Notes under the pieces: model-generated
What the model saw: the letters and a program-made list of their open reading frames with translations, nothing else
The model's database searches: none
Told to the model about the DNA's origin: nothing
Shown here: piece after piece, positions 36,340-48,394 of the stretch
Numbering within the stretch: the stretch's first letter is position 1
Layout of the letters: each line of letters starts with the position of its first letter
Origin: Cytidiella melzeri
Taxonomy: Eukaryota; Basidiomycota; Agaricomycetes; Polyporales; Irpicaceae
DNA length: 64,000 bases
Reading direction: 5' to 3'
Assembly (NCBI GenBank): GCA_022592445.1
Contig: JABYQR010000014.1
Span: 186,001 to 250,000 of the forward strand
Made by a program: the position numbers and the translations under genes

Positions 36340-37793
36340 CGCTTCGGAAAAAATCCTTGCCCTTGGTCGGCTTTTTCCCTTTACCCTTGTCGGGGACGGG
36401 TGAGGAGTTGAAGGTTCATCATCTTCGGTTGGAACCTCCTCAATATGAGCCGCCAATTCAAGGCGCGCGGTATTTACGTTTTTTGTTTTAGACGACGAAG
36501 CCTTAGGGGCTTCGGCCTCGCTGTCCGTCCAGAGTCCTCGGCATCTGCTGCCCGAATCTTCTTCGGTGCCGAAGACTTGCCATCCTTCTTCACTTCCTTC
36601 TTCTTATCGTCGGGCTTCTTCTTAAGGCCGTTGAGGTTGCACTCATCCGTGTTATGTGCTTTGACTTATGGATGTGGCAGAACATTTCCGACTTTTCAGT
36701 CGAGTTCACCTCTTTGCCCTTGCCCTTGTTCCGCTTCTCATTCTTCTTCTTCTTTTTGTCCGCTGAGTCCACCTCCATAGGAGTGGACGTATCCTTTTCC
36801 TTCGCAAAGATCTGGCCCTGCGCTTTCTCCGGATAGACCTTCTTGTGGATGTCGAGCAAGAGGTCGAGGAACTGAGGCCAAGTTGTCGGAATTTGATTTT
36901 CATCTTTTCCGATCATAACGAGCCTCATATCCTTCTCGATGACGTGCTTGAGCTTGTGAATAAGCAAGTCGTCCTCGTATCCAGAAAGCCTGCCAAGCGT
37001 ACGGAAGCGTTCCGCGTACTTGATGAAGTTCTTGTGTGCCAGATCTGTATTGTTGAACAAGGCATTGAGCTCCTTTCGAGCACCTTCCTTGTCGTCCCGT
37101 TGCCCGTATTGTACCTTGAGCTCGTTTTCGAACTCTTCCCACGTTCCGATTGTTTGACCCTTCGTGAGCTTCTTGATCCACGGCTCCATGTATTGAGCCG
37201 CCGCGCCTGAGAGCCGGTTCATCGCGACGGCAATACGTTGCCTGTCAGTAGCAACGTTCTCGTGGACAAGCCACAGAGAGATCTTGTTCAACCACTCGTT
37301 GAACTTGACCTTGCCGTCAGTGCCGTTGAATTCCGGAGGTTCGCCAATCTTGGGCTGGCGCGAAGATCCTCCTTGTCCTTGAGACAAGGGAAGCTGATTA
37401 ATCTGGTTGACCACATTTGTGATCGTCGTTTTGACCATATCCAGGTCAGTGTCCATGCGCTGGACTTGGGTGTCAGCAGCGCACTGCGAATATAGGTCTT
37501 GAGCGACCTTATCCACATATTCCTGGAGGTTATCCTCCAGGAGCGACAGCTGGTTGTTCCAGATAAGAACCATCTGATTCATCATGTTATGGACTATGGC
37601 AGCAGTTGCTCCTCCTTCAACCGTACGAGTAAAAGCCCTTTGGGCCGTGTTCAGGTTGTGGAAAATATGCTGCTCAAAGTTTTCCACCGAAGGGTTGTAA
37701 ACAATTGGGTGATCTTGCCAAAAGTCACGGAGTGGGTGAGGTTAGAGGCAGCAGCGGGGCAGCGTTGGATCCGGCGTTAGATTGAGAGGCCAT
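36340..37793 (-). pseudogene. gag of C1 (frameshifted)
   Basis: The start MASQSNAG matches the C3 gag start. One C is missing near 37757, shifting the frame; gag resumes at about 37687 (ENFEQHIFHNLN) and runs to about 36660. It then shifts at the His/Cys box, where C2 reads CHIHKSKAHNTDEC and C1 loses a base. The capsid region has the retrotransposon gag block WEEFENELKVQYGQ, and a Lys-rich tail follows. Compared with C2 the damage looks recent. Confidence 0.85.
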
Positions 37794-37963
37794 TGCTTCT
37801 AATTTCTTAGTTAGCAAAGGATAAGCGAAATACTATTTCTAGTATAAGAAGAAGAGAAAACACCACTTTTCACACATTGAACTCTTGTCAGAGTTGTTTT
37901 CACACATTAAATCCTTTTCAGGAAGTTGTCACCAAATAAAATGAGGCTTGTCAGCCCATACTT

Positions 37964-38742
37964 TTATTCCATTTCTGCGTATACAAAGGCGTTCATTTCG
38001 AACAGCCCTTCTAGTAGTTCTAAGATATAACCCCATCTCCGGTGTATGTCCACAAAACTAATTCTACCCAAACTTTTCAAGTCCTTTTTCAACATTCTCC
38101 ATTCCCTATTTGACATCTTGTCCGTATGGTTCTCCTTGAACCACTGTTCTACCATGTAGACCCGACCGATCAGCAGCTGAACATTTTCGCGACGAGTGTT
38201 GAGCCGTGCATCGGAAGATTGGCCACCACTTGCGAAAGAGGCGTTAGCTTGTTGAGCACAGGCTCAAGCCTTTGACAGGCTGCTGTGATCATGGGTTCGT
38301 ACTCCTGTTGACGAAGCATAAGCTTCGTCTTACGGAAGTGGAGATTGGAGGGAAGAGGAGAGGGAGTGGGAATGTAAGCGCGTTGGTTGCGCTCTTCGAT
38401 ACGCTGAAGGAGAGTAAGCTTTTCAGCTTTCTCCTTCTCTTGCTTCTTGATACGACCAAGAAGACTTAGTTGAGACATGAGGTGGGAGACCTTTCTCATG
38501 CGGTCTTGGTCCTCCTCATGTTCAATGGTGGTGCGAGCCTGCTCTTCGAGGTCAATCCTCTTGATGAGAGGCTTGTTGTCAGGCTACTTGAGCCGGCGAG
38601 GCTTGCCAGCATCCTTGAACTTGTCGAGTGTCTCCTTGGAGACGGTGAGACGTTCCTGAAGTCCGGTGACTTCATTACGGACAGGGATGGAGTAGGGGGC
38701 CTTGCGGCCAGACCTAGCAGCGATGAAGCGGGAAATGGGCAT
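37964..38742 (-). pseudogene. ORF0 of C1, extra frame before gag
   Basis: An open frame of unknown function between the 5' LTR and gag. It starts with ATG at 38742 (MPISRFIAARSG), has one in-frame TAG at 38584-38586 where C3 has Tyr, and runs in the same frame to 38170. A frameshift follows, and the C-terminal part (38155-37964) holds NREWRMLKKDLKSLGRISF. The middle is rich in charged helices (LLQRIEERNQRAYIPTPSPLP). Similar frames occur in elements A and B at the same place. I know no family for it. Confidence 0.7.
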
Positions 38743-39108
38743 GGTGACTGTGTGTGACAAAGTTAACCCGTCTACGTGCCTAGGCACTCATGGGTTTCTA
38801 GTCCTGTTGTCTAGCTCTTATAACGAGCTGCCTGACACCAGACTCCACTATCGCCTGTGGGGAGGCACACTTTCATCATGTTGGCATAATGCCAACCCCT
38901 GCTCTGATCAGCTCTAGGAGCGTCGGGCGAGAGGGTGATTCAAGTTGTGCACATCAAGGCAAAGCCTAGACATGACTACCACTTAAAGCCTATGGTCCGG
39001 CTACCTCTATTTCTAGAGGATTTGTAGAGGGGCCCACGCACAGGCACAAGACCTAGAAGAAAGGGGAAAGAAACCTCCAGCACGTCCAGAGACGTGAGGG
39101 AGTAGGGG

Positions 39109-39122
39109 CAGTCTTATCCAAA
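39109..39122 (-). promoter_or_regulatory. self-priming primer-binding stretch of C1
   Basis: Read on the plus strand, CAGTCTTATCCA (39109-39120) lies just outside the 5' LTR. Its complement TGGATAAGACTG lies inside the LTR at 39248-39259, about 35 nt downstream (element sense) of the TATA box at 39285-39294. It has no TGG start or match to a tRNA 3' end. Confidence 0.75.
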
Positions 39123-39848
39123 TGTAACAGTTAAGGTTACTACTCACCAGGTAAGTTGATAAACTGAGGGGAGTTGATGGAGATAGAGAGTAAGAGGTGT
39201 GGTGAGCGAAGTACTGTGAGGTACTGAGTAGTCCTAGTTCAACAGAGTGGATAAGACTGAGGGGATATGCCCTCAGGAGTGCCTCTATATATACATGAAG
39301 GGGAGGACCCCAGGTACTACCCTTAGACCCCTAATACCTACATGAGTAAGCGAAGTAATCTACCTTACTAAGCATGCCCTATGCCCTAGTGGTGCCACTT
39401 CAATAATCAACCAATAGCAATTGTCCCCATGACCTGACCCCATGACCCAGCTCCAAGGCTAGACTTGTTCTAGCTTGTTCTAAGACAAGGCTAGACTTTT
39501 CCAGAAGGTTCTATGGACTATGACATCATCTAATGGAATGTTCTATATTATGACATCATAGTTCCAGCAAGTTCCACAATGTTCCAGAGAGTTCTATCAT
39601 GTGATACACAGATAAGGAAAGGAGCGCATCAGCGCATCAGAGACAGGAGGCGCATAAGCGCATCAATTGATAGGCACTGAGAATAAGCGCCGGAATAGGC
39701 GCCTGATAAGCGCCAGATAAGCGCTGGATAAGCGCCTAAATAGACACCGGATAAGCGCTGGATAAGCGCTTGACAAGCGCTTAAATATTCCCAATAATAC
39801 CGTTGCCTGGTAAGGCAAGTCTTGTAGAAACATTGAAAATCTGTGACA
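39123..39848 (-). repeat. LTR between C1 and C2
   Basis: 726 bp, 5' LTR of C1. It carries the GATAAGCGC array with extra units. Its outer end (39848) joins the RT/RNase H region of C2 without a polypurine tract. Confidence 0.88.
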
Positions 39849-41625
39849 GATAATAGCCAAAAACTCTTTATCGTATATCTCATAGTTACATTCATGGAGG
39901 TTGATTGATTTAGAGTAGAAGGCTACTGGGTGCCACAGCTTGTCAACTGGATCCAGTTGTGATAGTACCGCTCCTGTAGCAAAGTTGCTAGCATCTGTTT
40001 CCAGACAGAAAGGGTTTTTGTCATCTGGTATCCTCAGAATGGGTGCTGACATAAAAGCCTGTTTCAGACTTTGGAAGGCCTGTTCCTGAGCATCTTTCCA
40101 GATCCAGGATTGGTCCTTCTTTGTAAGAATAGTGAGCGGTTTCGCATGTTTAGCAAAGTCCTTAATGAAACGCCAATAGAAGTTGGCGAAGCCTAAGAAG
40201 GCTTGGACTTGCTTAACCTTTTCAGGTCGCGGCCACTCAGTAACTCCGGTGAGTTTGGCTGGATCCATCTTGATGTGTCCGTGAGAAATGATCATGCCTA
40301 GATATTCAATGCGATCTTTTTCAAAAAAGCATTTTTCTGGTTTGGCAAATAGATCGTTCTCGCCTAGGCGCTTGAGCACTTCCTGTGTGATGCGACGGTT
40401 TTCCTTCTTGTCTTCAGTGAAGATAAGGATGTCGTCGAGATACACCATGACATGTCCTTCCAAGATCAAATCACTCAGAATTTCATTCATCATGGCTTGG
40501 AATGTTGCAGGTGCGTTGCTAAAACCAAAGTACATCACCTTGGCTTCGAAAAGACCACAGTGTGTGATGAACACCGTCTTCCACTCGTCACCCTTTCAGA
40601 TGCAAACATTATTGTATCCCCATCTAAGATCAATCTTGGAGAAGACCTTAGCCTTGCTTAACAAATTGATTAAGTCATTGATGCAAGGTAAGGGGTACCG
40701 GTTTTTCACGGTGATGTCATTCAGTTTTCAGTAGTCTTGCACGAGGCGCAACGAGCCATATTTCTTCTTGACAAAGAACACAGGTGCTGCAATCGGACTC
40801 TTTGATTTGCGGATGTAACCTTTGCGGAGTTTCTCTTTGATCCATTGATCTAGAGAATTCTTTTCCATTGGAGACAGCGGGTATGGTTTAGCCGCTTTCG
40901 GAAGGGAGGCACCTTCCTCAAATTTGATCGCGTGATCGTACGGTTTGCGTAACGGCATGTGCTCTGATTTTTCTCTGAAAAGACGTCACCAAATTCCCAT
41001 AGGTATCTTGGTACTAATGGCTTCCAATTGACAGATTCTTGTTTGTCAAAGCCGTCTTCAAAGCCCTCATCTGCCTTTCCAGAAAGTTCAGCAATCATTT
41101 CTGCTATTTCTTGGTCTTCTGGACTGTCTAAGTCGATCCAGTGGATGTGAGGGTTGTCCGGGTTGACACTTCCTATTCCGTCCAGGTTGTCTGACACCAA
41201 ACGCCCCTTAGGTAACTCAAGTTCATTGATCTCTTCTTGAGTTACAGTGATGTTTTTACGAGCTCTTGGGGCACAGAGTTCAAGACATCTGGTAAATCTC
41301 CACTCGCCATTTGCCCAATCTATCTCCGGATTGTGGCAGCGTAAGAAGGTCACCCCAATAATCATTTGTTTACTACCGAGATCAGTAACAAGCATGTGTT
41401 GTCTTGCTCTGTGCAAACCTATTTCTAGGTATGCACGTACTGAATGAGTGATTTGACCATCTTTATTGGGAGAAAGTCAATGTTGATGATGTTAAACGGT
41501 GATGCCAGTTGATTTGTGACCAGATTGTTACTTTCAACCACTGACTTACTGATGAACATGGTTGTGGCTCCAGAATCTACCAGAGCTTCGACCTGCACTT
41601 TCTTTCCACATACCCAAATTGTAAC
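39849..41625 (-). pseudogene. protease-RT-RNase H remnant of C2
   Basis: RT from QDY to the RNase H start includes VYLDDILIF and ANFYWRFIKDF, intact where C1 is frameshifted. TGA codons stand after LRLVQDY and before KGDEW, exactly as in C1. The protease DSG region is damaged near 41475. The left end is cut inside RNase H. Confidence 0.85.
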
Positions 41626-41639
41626 CGGTTAGAAAAAAT

Positions 41640-43146
41640 GAATTCCTTGAACGCGCTACATTTTTGACAGTATTTACGGTACAAAGATCAAGGGTATCAG
41701 GGCCTAAGCATTCATGTTTGCAGGGAGTCTCATGATCCTTCAAAAAAAAATCCTTGCCCTTGGTCGGCTTTTTCTCTTTACCCTTGTCAGGAGACAGGTG
41801 AGGAGTCAAAGGTTTATCATCTTCAGTTGGAACCTCCTCAATATGTGACGCCAATTCTAGGCGCGCGGTATTTATGTTCTTTGTTTTAGACAACAAAGCC
41901 TTAGGGGCTTTGGCCTCGCTGTCCGTTCCTGAGTTCTCGGCATCTGCTGCCCAAATCTTCTTCGGCGCCGAAGACTTGCCATCCTTCTTCCCTTCCTTCT
42001 TCTTCTTGTCGGGCTTCTTCTTGAGGCCGTTGAGGTTGCACTCATCCGTGTTATGTGCTTTTGACTTATGGATGTGGCAGAACATTTCCGACTTTTCAGT
42101 TGAGTTCACCTCCTTGCCCTTGCTCTTGTTCCGCTTGTCGTTCTTCTTCTTCTTCTTGTCTGCTGCATCCACCTCCATAGGAGTGGACGTATCCTTCTCC
42201 TTCGCAAAGATCTGGCCCTGCGCTTTCTCTGGATAGACCTTCTTGTGGATGTCGAGCAAGAGGTTGAGGAACTCAGGCCAAGTTGTCGGAATTTGATTTT
42301 CATCTTTCCTGATCATAATGAGCCTCATATCCTTCTTGATGACGTGCTTGAGCTTATGCATAAGCAAGTTGTCCTCGTATCCAGAAAGCCTGCCAAGCGT
42401 ACAGAAGTGTTCCGCATACTTGATGAAGTTCTTGTAGGCCAAATCTGTATTGTTGGACAAGGCGTTGAGCTCCTTTCGAGCACCCTCCTTGTCATCCCGT
42501 TGACCGTACTGTACCTTGAGCTCATTTTCGAACTCTTCCCACGTTCCAATTGTTTGACCCTTTGTCAGCTTCTTGATCCACGGCTCCATGTATTGAGCCC
42601 CCGCACCTGAGAGCCGGTTCATTGCAACGGCAATACATTGCCTATCTGTAGCAACGTTCTCGTGGACAAGTCACAGAGAGATCTTGTTCAACCACTCGTT
42701 GAACTTGACCTTGCCGTCCGTGCCATTGAACTCCGGAGGTTTGCCAATCTTGGGCTGGTGTGAGGATCCTCCTTGTCCTTGAGACAAGGGAAGCTGGTTG
42801 ATCTTGTTGACCAGATTTGTGATTGTCGTCTTGACCATGTCAAGGTCAGTGTCCATTTGCTGAACTTGTGTGTCTGCAGCACATTGTGAGTAAAGGTCTT
42901 GAGCGACCTTATCGACGTATTGCTGGAGGTTATCCTCCAACAACGACAGCTGATTGTTCCATATGAGAACGATCTGGTTCATCATGTTGTGAACGATGGT
43001 TGTAGTTGCTTCTCCCTCAACTGTGCGGGTGAAAGCTTTTTGGGCTATGTTGAGATTGTGGAATATGTGCTGCTCGAAGTTCTCCACTGAAGGGTTGTAG
43101 ACAATCAGTGTAATTTTCCTGAAAGGAACCGAGTGGGTGAGGTTGA
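41640..43146 (-). pseudogene. gag remnant of C2
   Basis: Gag read from NLTHSVPF (about 43138). An in-frame TAG near 42668 splits it from the 358-codon part starting MNRLSGAGAQ (42622). Contains a CHIHKSKAHNTDEC His/Cys box and Lys-rich tail. The N-terminus is lost at the junction with the plus-strand LTR at 43147. Confidence 0.85.
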
Positions 43147-43855
43147 TGTCGCAGATTTTCAATGTTTCTACAAGACTTGCCTTACCAGGCAATGGTATTA
43201 TTGGGAATATTTAAGTGCTTATCCGGCGTCTATTTAGGCGCTTATCCAGCACTTATCCAGCGCTTATCAGGTGCTTATTCCGGCGCTTATTCTCAGTGCC
43301 TATCAATTGATGCGCTGATGTGCCTCCTACCTTTGATGCACTGATGCGCTCCTTTTCTTATCTGTGTATCACATGATAGAACTCTCTGGAACATTGTGGA
43401 ACATGCTGGAACTATGATGTCATAGTATAGAACATTCCATTAGATGATGTCATAGTTCTTAGAACCTTCTGGAAAAGTCTAGCCTTGTCTTAGAACAAGC
43501 TAGAACAAGTCTAGCCTTGGGACTGGGTCATGGGGTCAGGTCATGGGGACAATTGCTATTGGTTGATTATTGAAGTGGCACCACTAGGGCATAGGGCATG
43601 CTTAGTAAGGTAGATTACTTTGCTTACTCATGTAGGTATTAGGGGTCTTAGGGTAGTGCCTGGGGTCCTCCCCTTCATGTATATATAGAGGCACTCCTGA
43701 GGGCATATCCCCTCAGTCTTATCCACTCTGTTGAACCAGGACTACTCAGTACCCACCAGTACTTTGCTCACCACCACTCTAACTCTCTATCTCACCACAT
43801 CCCCCTCAAGTTAACCAACTTATCTGGTGAGTGTAGCATTACTGTCACAGAGACT
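43147..43855 (+). repeat. LTR of C3
   Basis: 709 bp, reverse complement of the C1 LTRs, from TGTCGCAG to GTCACA. It abuts the C2 gag start head to head. Confidence 0.85.
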
Positions 43856-44521
43856 CTTGACAAGTTCAAAGATGCTGGCAAGCCTCGCCGGCTCAAATAC
43901 CCCGACAACAAGCCCCTCATCAAGAGGATCAACCTCAAGGAGCAAGCTCGTACAACTATTGAGCACAAAGAGAACCAAGCTCGCATGAGCAAGGTCTCTA
44001 GTCTCATGTCCCAGTTTAGCCTTCTCAATCATATTGAGAAGCAAGAGAAGAAGGAAGCTGAAAAGCTTTCTCTTCTCCAGCGTATTGAGGAGCACAACAA
44101 ACACGCCTACGTTCCCACTCCCACTCCTCTCCCCGCTCATCTCCACTTCTGTAAAACAAAGCTTATGCTTCATCAACAGGAGTTTGAACCAATGGTCACA
44201 GCAGCTTGCCGATGGCTTGAGCCTGTGCTCAAGAAGTTGGATGCATCTTTTGCGAGTGGTGGGCAATCTTCTAGCCATCATCTCAACACTCGTTGAGAAA
44301 AGGCACAGCTGCTGATTGGTCATGTCTTCATGATTGAACAATGTTTCAAGGAGAATCACATGGACAAGATGACAAATAGGGAATGGAGAACGTTAAAAAA
44401 GGACCTAAAGAGTTTAGGCAGGATCAGTCTTGTAGACATACATCAAAGATGGGGTTATATCCTAGAGCTACTAGAAGGACTGTTCGATATGAACACCTTT
44501 GTATATGCGGAAATGAAATAA
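43856..44521 (+). pseudogene. ORF0 of C3 (N-terminus missing, frameshifted)
   Basis: Reads ETLDKFKDAGKPRRLKYPD... through PTPTPLPAHLHF to a stop near 44296. The C-terminal segment (44330-44521) has NREWRTLKKDLKSLGRISL. Tyr at the place of the C1 TAG shows the ancestral codon. Confidence 0.7.
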
Positions 44522-44691
44522 AATGTATGGGCTGACAAGCCTCATTTTACTTGGTGACAACTTTCTGAAAAGGATTTAATGTGTGAAAACAACTCTGACA
44601 AGAGTTCAATGTGTGAAAAGTGGTGTTTCTTTGCTTCTTATACTAGAAATAGTGTTTCACTTATCCTTTGCTAACTAAAAAATTAGAAGCA

Positions 44692-44759
44692 ATGACCACT
44701 CAATCTAACGCCAAATCCAGTGCTGCCCCCGCTGCTACCAACCTCACTCACTCTGTTCC
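44692..44759 (+). pseudogene. gag N-terminus of C3, before the element B insertion
   Basis: ATG at 44692 (MTTQSNAKSSAAPAATNL), ending at HSVP where the B LTR starts. The continuation is at 61711. Confidence 0.85.
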
Positions 44760-45515
44760 TGTCACGGAGACGGAGCTCGACGTAGCAACTAGGGACACGG
44801 AGTGGAAGACGACGACGAGGTGGTGGCAGGCGTATAGCACAATGCTCTCACCAACTATAAACCTTATACAGGTATCTAGCCCAGTAAAGACCAAGTTAGC
44901 ATTTGTACTACCAGCTATATAGTACAAGAGGGGGTTGCTTACCTAGCCCAGTAAAGACCAAGAGGTCGAGATGGGGGGCTAGGAGCGTACATGTAGCAGT
45001 ATATATAGACTTCAGGGACCTGCGCACAGACCATGTTGAGGGCAGGCTTTGCAAGAAGCCGTGTGAACAAAGAACAAAAGAACTACCTAAAGGAGAACAA
45101 TAGCTATTGTCTAGACCTTGCCAAGAACTCTACTTGTGAGAGAATCTATCTAAAAGGAGACCAACTATTGTATTCCATTCCCACACCTGTGAGAACATCC
45201 TTCCATAAAGAGAACAATAGGGAAAGAACAAAAGGAGTCCATGTGAACGGTATCTATGATGTCAAACCCTAGCTATGGGCTGAGCCTGGTGTCTGTAGCC
45301 ATGTGGTCTTACTTAAGCTAAGTCACATGCCAGTGTGACGTAGTAGCAAGTAATGTGACCGTGTGGAGCGTCTAAGCCACGTGATACGGGCGCTTAATAG
45401 ACGTGAAAAGGAGTTTGTGCAGAGAAGGTTGCAACTGAGCTACAGCCCGGAGTTTTACAGATAAAAACAAGAGGTAAATTGCAAAAATTAAGGGCTAGTC
45501 AGGCCATCCATGACA
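44760..45515 (-). repeat. 3' LTR of element B
   Basis: 756 bp, forward sequence from TGTCACGG to CCATGACA. Pairs with 60950-61705. Confidence 0.9.
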
Positions 45516-45530
45516 TTACCCCCCTCCTAA
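45516..45530 (-). promoter_or_regulatory. polypurine tract of element B
   Basis: On the minus strand TTTAGGAGGGGGGTAA abuts the LTR start TGTCATGG. The same purine word precedes the LTRs of A and D. Confidence 0.8.
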
Positions 45531-45839
45531 AATTGAGCGTCCTTGCGAAGCATCACTGTGCTGTGGTGATAGAGGTCTTCTACCTGTCTACAGGGGTTCA
45601 GCAGAATTGCTCCGATTGTCTAGTCAGAAGAATGCTATGGAGTTTCTCCCCTTCTGGTGTTGTTGGCTCGACGTTACCCGTCAGTGTGATGTTCTTGAGA
45701 TATCCAGACCGATGTGTTTGCCTTCATCCCAGCTAAGATCGTATGTAGATGGATAGATCGTGCGAAGGAAAGCAGGGTCGGTCTGGGCATTGAATTCCTG
45801 AAAGTGCGAACGGAGATCCACAAAGAGTGAAGCTTTGAT

Positions 45840-48389
45840 GACCCGGGGCGCTCCGGGGTTTGCTTTGTAGAAGTTGTCAATTGCTTCTTGACTATTCTCG
45901 AGGTTTTCTATTGGCTCCCAGCTATTGTGTCCGTCTGATTACCCTTCCCATTTGACTAGGAATTGCAGTTTCTTCCATCATCCGTGTAGCCTGCTGTCTA
46001 GCACCTTTTTGACGATGTACTGTTCTTCTCCTTCTATGACAATAGGATCAGGAGGTGGAGGTACGTCTTTGCCGTTGTCGTGCCAGGGACTTAGATGGTT
46101 GATATGGAAGACAGGGTGGATTCGGAGATAGCTGGGTAGATCGAGTTTGTAGTCAAGATCACCGATGCGTTCAATGACTTTGTACAGGCCGAGTTGTTGA
46201 CGACCGAGTTTAGGGGTAGCCTGGTAGATCTGAACGTTTTTAGCATTCAGCCAGACCATGTTGCCCACCTGGAAGACGCGTGGAGACCGCTTCTCAGATT
46301 CGTAGAGTTGCTTCATCTTTTCTTTGCTTAGACGAAGGGCTGCTTCGGTCTCTTTGCGTACTCGAGCCATGTTGTCAAGGCGTTCATCGAGCGACGGGAT
46401 ATTGCTTTGCTTGCGGACTGGTATGGTGAAGTCGGGGCAATATTCGTAGATGACCTCAAACGGTGTTTGTGAGTTACCCGCATGTACTCGCGAGTTGAGT
46501 GCAAACTCAGCTGCCGGCAGATGATCGACCCAGTCGCCTTGTCGTTGCAGACAGAATAGACGCAGGTACTGTTTGATATCCTGGTTTTTGCGTTCGACTT
46601 TGCCATTTCCTTGCGGATGATAGGCAGTCATAAAACCAGTCTCTATGCCTAAGCGGTGATAGAGCGCACGCATGAAGCACGCTGCAAACTGGGGTCCTCA
46701 GTCAGAGAACACCTTCTTGGGAATGCCGTGAAGTCGGAATACTTCTTTGTAATGTAGATCGGCAATCCCCTCAGCGTTAACCTTAGTGGTGGTAGGGATG
46801 ATGTGCGTTTGATCGGAGTAATGGTTGACGTAGACCGCGATCGAATCAAATCCCTTAGAAGGTGGTAGCTGAGTGATGAGATCTACTCCGATGTGATCCC
46901 AAGGTCCGGCCGGAGTTTCCTGAGGCTGTAGTACTGCTTTAGGGTGCGGAGCTGACTTATAGTGTTGACAGCAATCACAGCCTAGTATGTAAGTCTCTAC
47001 AAAGGCATTCATCTTTGGCCACCAATAGTGTTGTGAGACTAGCTCTATGGTGCCGTGTTTGCCCGGATGACCAGCCGCGGGTGTGTCATGGCAAGATTTG
47101 ACAATTTCGTAACGGAGCTCTTTGTTATTAGGGATATAGAGTTTTCCCTTGTAATAGATGAGTCCGTCACTCTCTTCCCATTCGAGTAAACCGCCGACAA
47201 GTTTGCAAGGACCCTTCTTTCGAAGGATAGCGAGAGCTTGTGCGACTTCTGCTTCTTGCTCCGTGCATTCTCAGATCTTTGATTCGAGTGGAGAAGCAGT
47301 AGCAAGTGCACTGGTAGCGAGGATCTGGAAGTGTTCCGGTTTTAGTACCATCTGGTCCTTGTTGTCTTCTTTGTCCGTGACAGCGTGGGAGTGAAGACGA
47401 GAGAGGGGATCAGCGTGGTACTGCCAGGCTTGTGTACCAACACAAAGTCAAAATCAGCCAAGAGTAGTGACCAACGTGCTTGACGTCGAGTGAGGTGTTG
47501 TGCAGTTTTCCAGTACTGCAGGTTCGCGTGATCTGTCCAGATCTCAAACGGTTCCTTGAACCCCTCAAGGTAGTGGCGCCAATCTTTGAGAGCCTCGGTG
47601 ATGGCTAACATCTCCCGATCAAAGATTTCGTAGTTACGCTCAGCTTCAGTCATAGATGCGGATTGGTAGGCGATAGGGTGGTAGAATCCATCTTTCTTCG
47701 ATTTCTGGGAGATGATTCCACCGGTTGCATAGCCTGAAGCATCGACTTCTAGACGTGTAGGGAGTTCAGGGTCCCAGACTGCCAAGATAGGCTTAGTGGT
47801 AAAGGCCTTCTTTAGCAGCGTGAAGGCAGTCTCTTGTGCTGGACCCCAGACAAATGGTACGTCCTTCTTAGTAAGGTCGTGTAGGGGCCGTGCGTGCTTT
47901 GAGAAGTCTTGGATGAAGCGTCGGTAGAAGTTGGCAAACCCTATGAACCCTCTAACTTCTTTGAGATTCTTGGGTGTGGGCCATGTAGAAACTGCTTGGA
48001 CTTTGACAGGGTCTATAGCTACTTCGCCGGCGCGAATGATCAATCCGAGGTACTCGATCTCAGATTTCTCAAACTTGCACTTTTCCGGACGAAGATACAG
48101 ATTGTGTTGCTGAAGTCGCTCGAGGACTTCATGTACAACCTTGCGGTGCTCTGTCAGGTTGTTGCTCCAGATCAAGATATCATCTAGATAGACAGCCACC
48201 TTGCCCTCGGCTACGAGGTCAGTGAAGATGTTGTCCATCAGAGCTTGGAAGGTAGCAGATGAGTTCGTGAGACTGAAGAACATGACTTTGGGTTTGAAAA
48301 GTCCTCGGTTGGTAACAAAAGCCGCTTTGTACTCGTCTCCTTCCTTGATGCAAATATTATGATATCCCCAACGAACATTGAACGTAGTG
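45840..48389 (-). pseudogene. pol of element B, second part: RT end, RNase H, integrase, chromodomain remnant
   Basis: Continues the RT cut at 55631: [25 protein letters not shown] and the RNase H block VDASGYATGG, open to about 47375. Frameshifts follow near 47390, 47270 and 47040. The integrase core is split between 47012-46698 (VDLITQLPPS) and 46673-45978 (TAYHPQGNGKVERKNQ). After a stop at 45978 the chromodomain persists with stops (KLQFLVKWEG and SWEPIENL). Clearly dead. Confidence 0.88.
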
Positions 48390-48394
48390 AAGAT

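Larger units (their letters stand above)
31707..39848 (-). mobile_element. Ty3/gypsy retrotransposon C1, two LTRs, coding region dead
   Basis: Minus-strand element with a 3' LTR at 31707-32420 and a 5' LTR at 39123-39848. The polypurine tract (32421-32435) and primer-binding stretch (39109-39122) are present. Internal order is ORF0, gag, protease, RT-RNase H, integrase, chromodomain. Stops and frameshifts break every part except the last 605 codons. The flanks are not duplicated (GTCAC left, GATAA right). On the right it joins another C copy directly, so the 5' LTR is probably shared by recombination. Confidence 0.9.
39849..43146 (-). mobile_element. truncated retrotransposon C2
   Basis: Minus-strand C copy lacking LTR, PPT, integrase and chromodomain on the left and ORF0, leader and 5' LTR on the right. 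It begins inside RNase H and ends at the gag N-terminus (NLTHSVPF). It is very similar to C1, with the same two TGA codons in RT. Confidence 0.88.

Noticed and set aside
38584..38917. Frames on the plus strand over C1 ORF0
   Set aside because: Antisense shadows of the ORF0 coding region, which is conserved in C3.
34970..40760. TGA in RT of C elements as selenocysteine or programmed recoding
   Set aside because: The elements carry other frameshifts and stops; decay from a shared dead ancestor is simpler.
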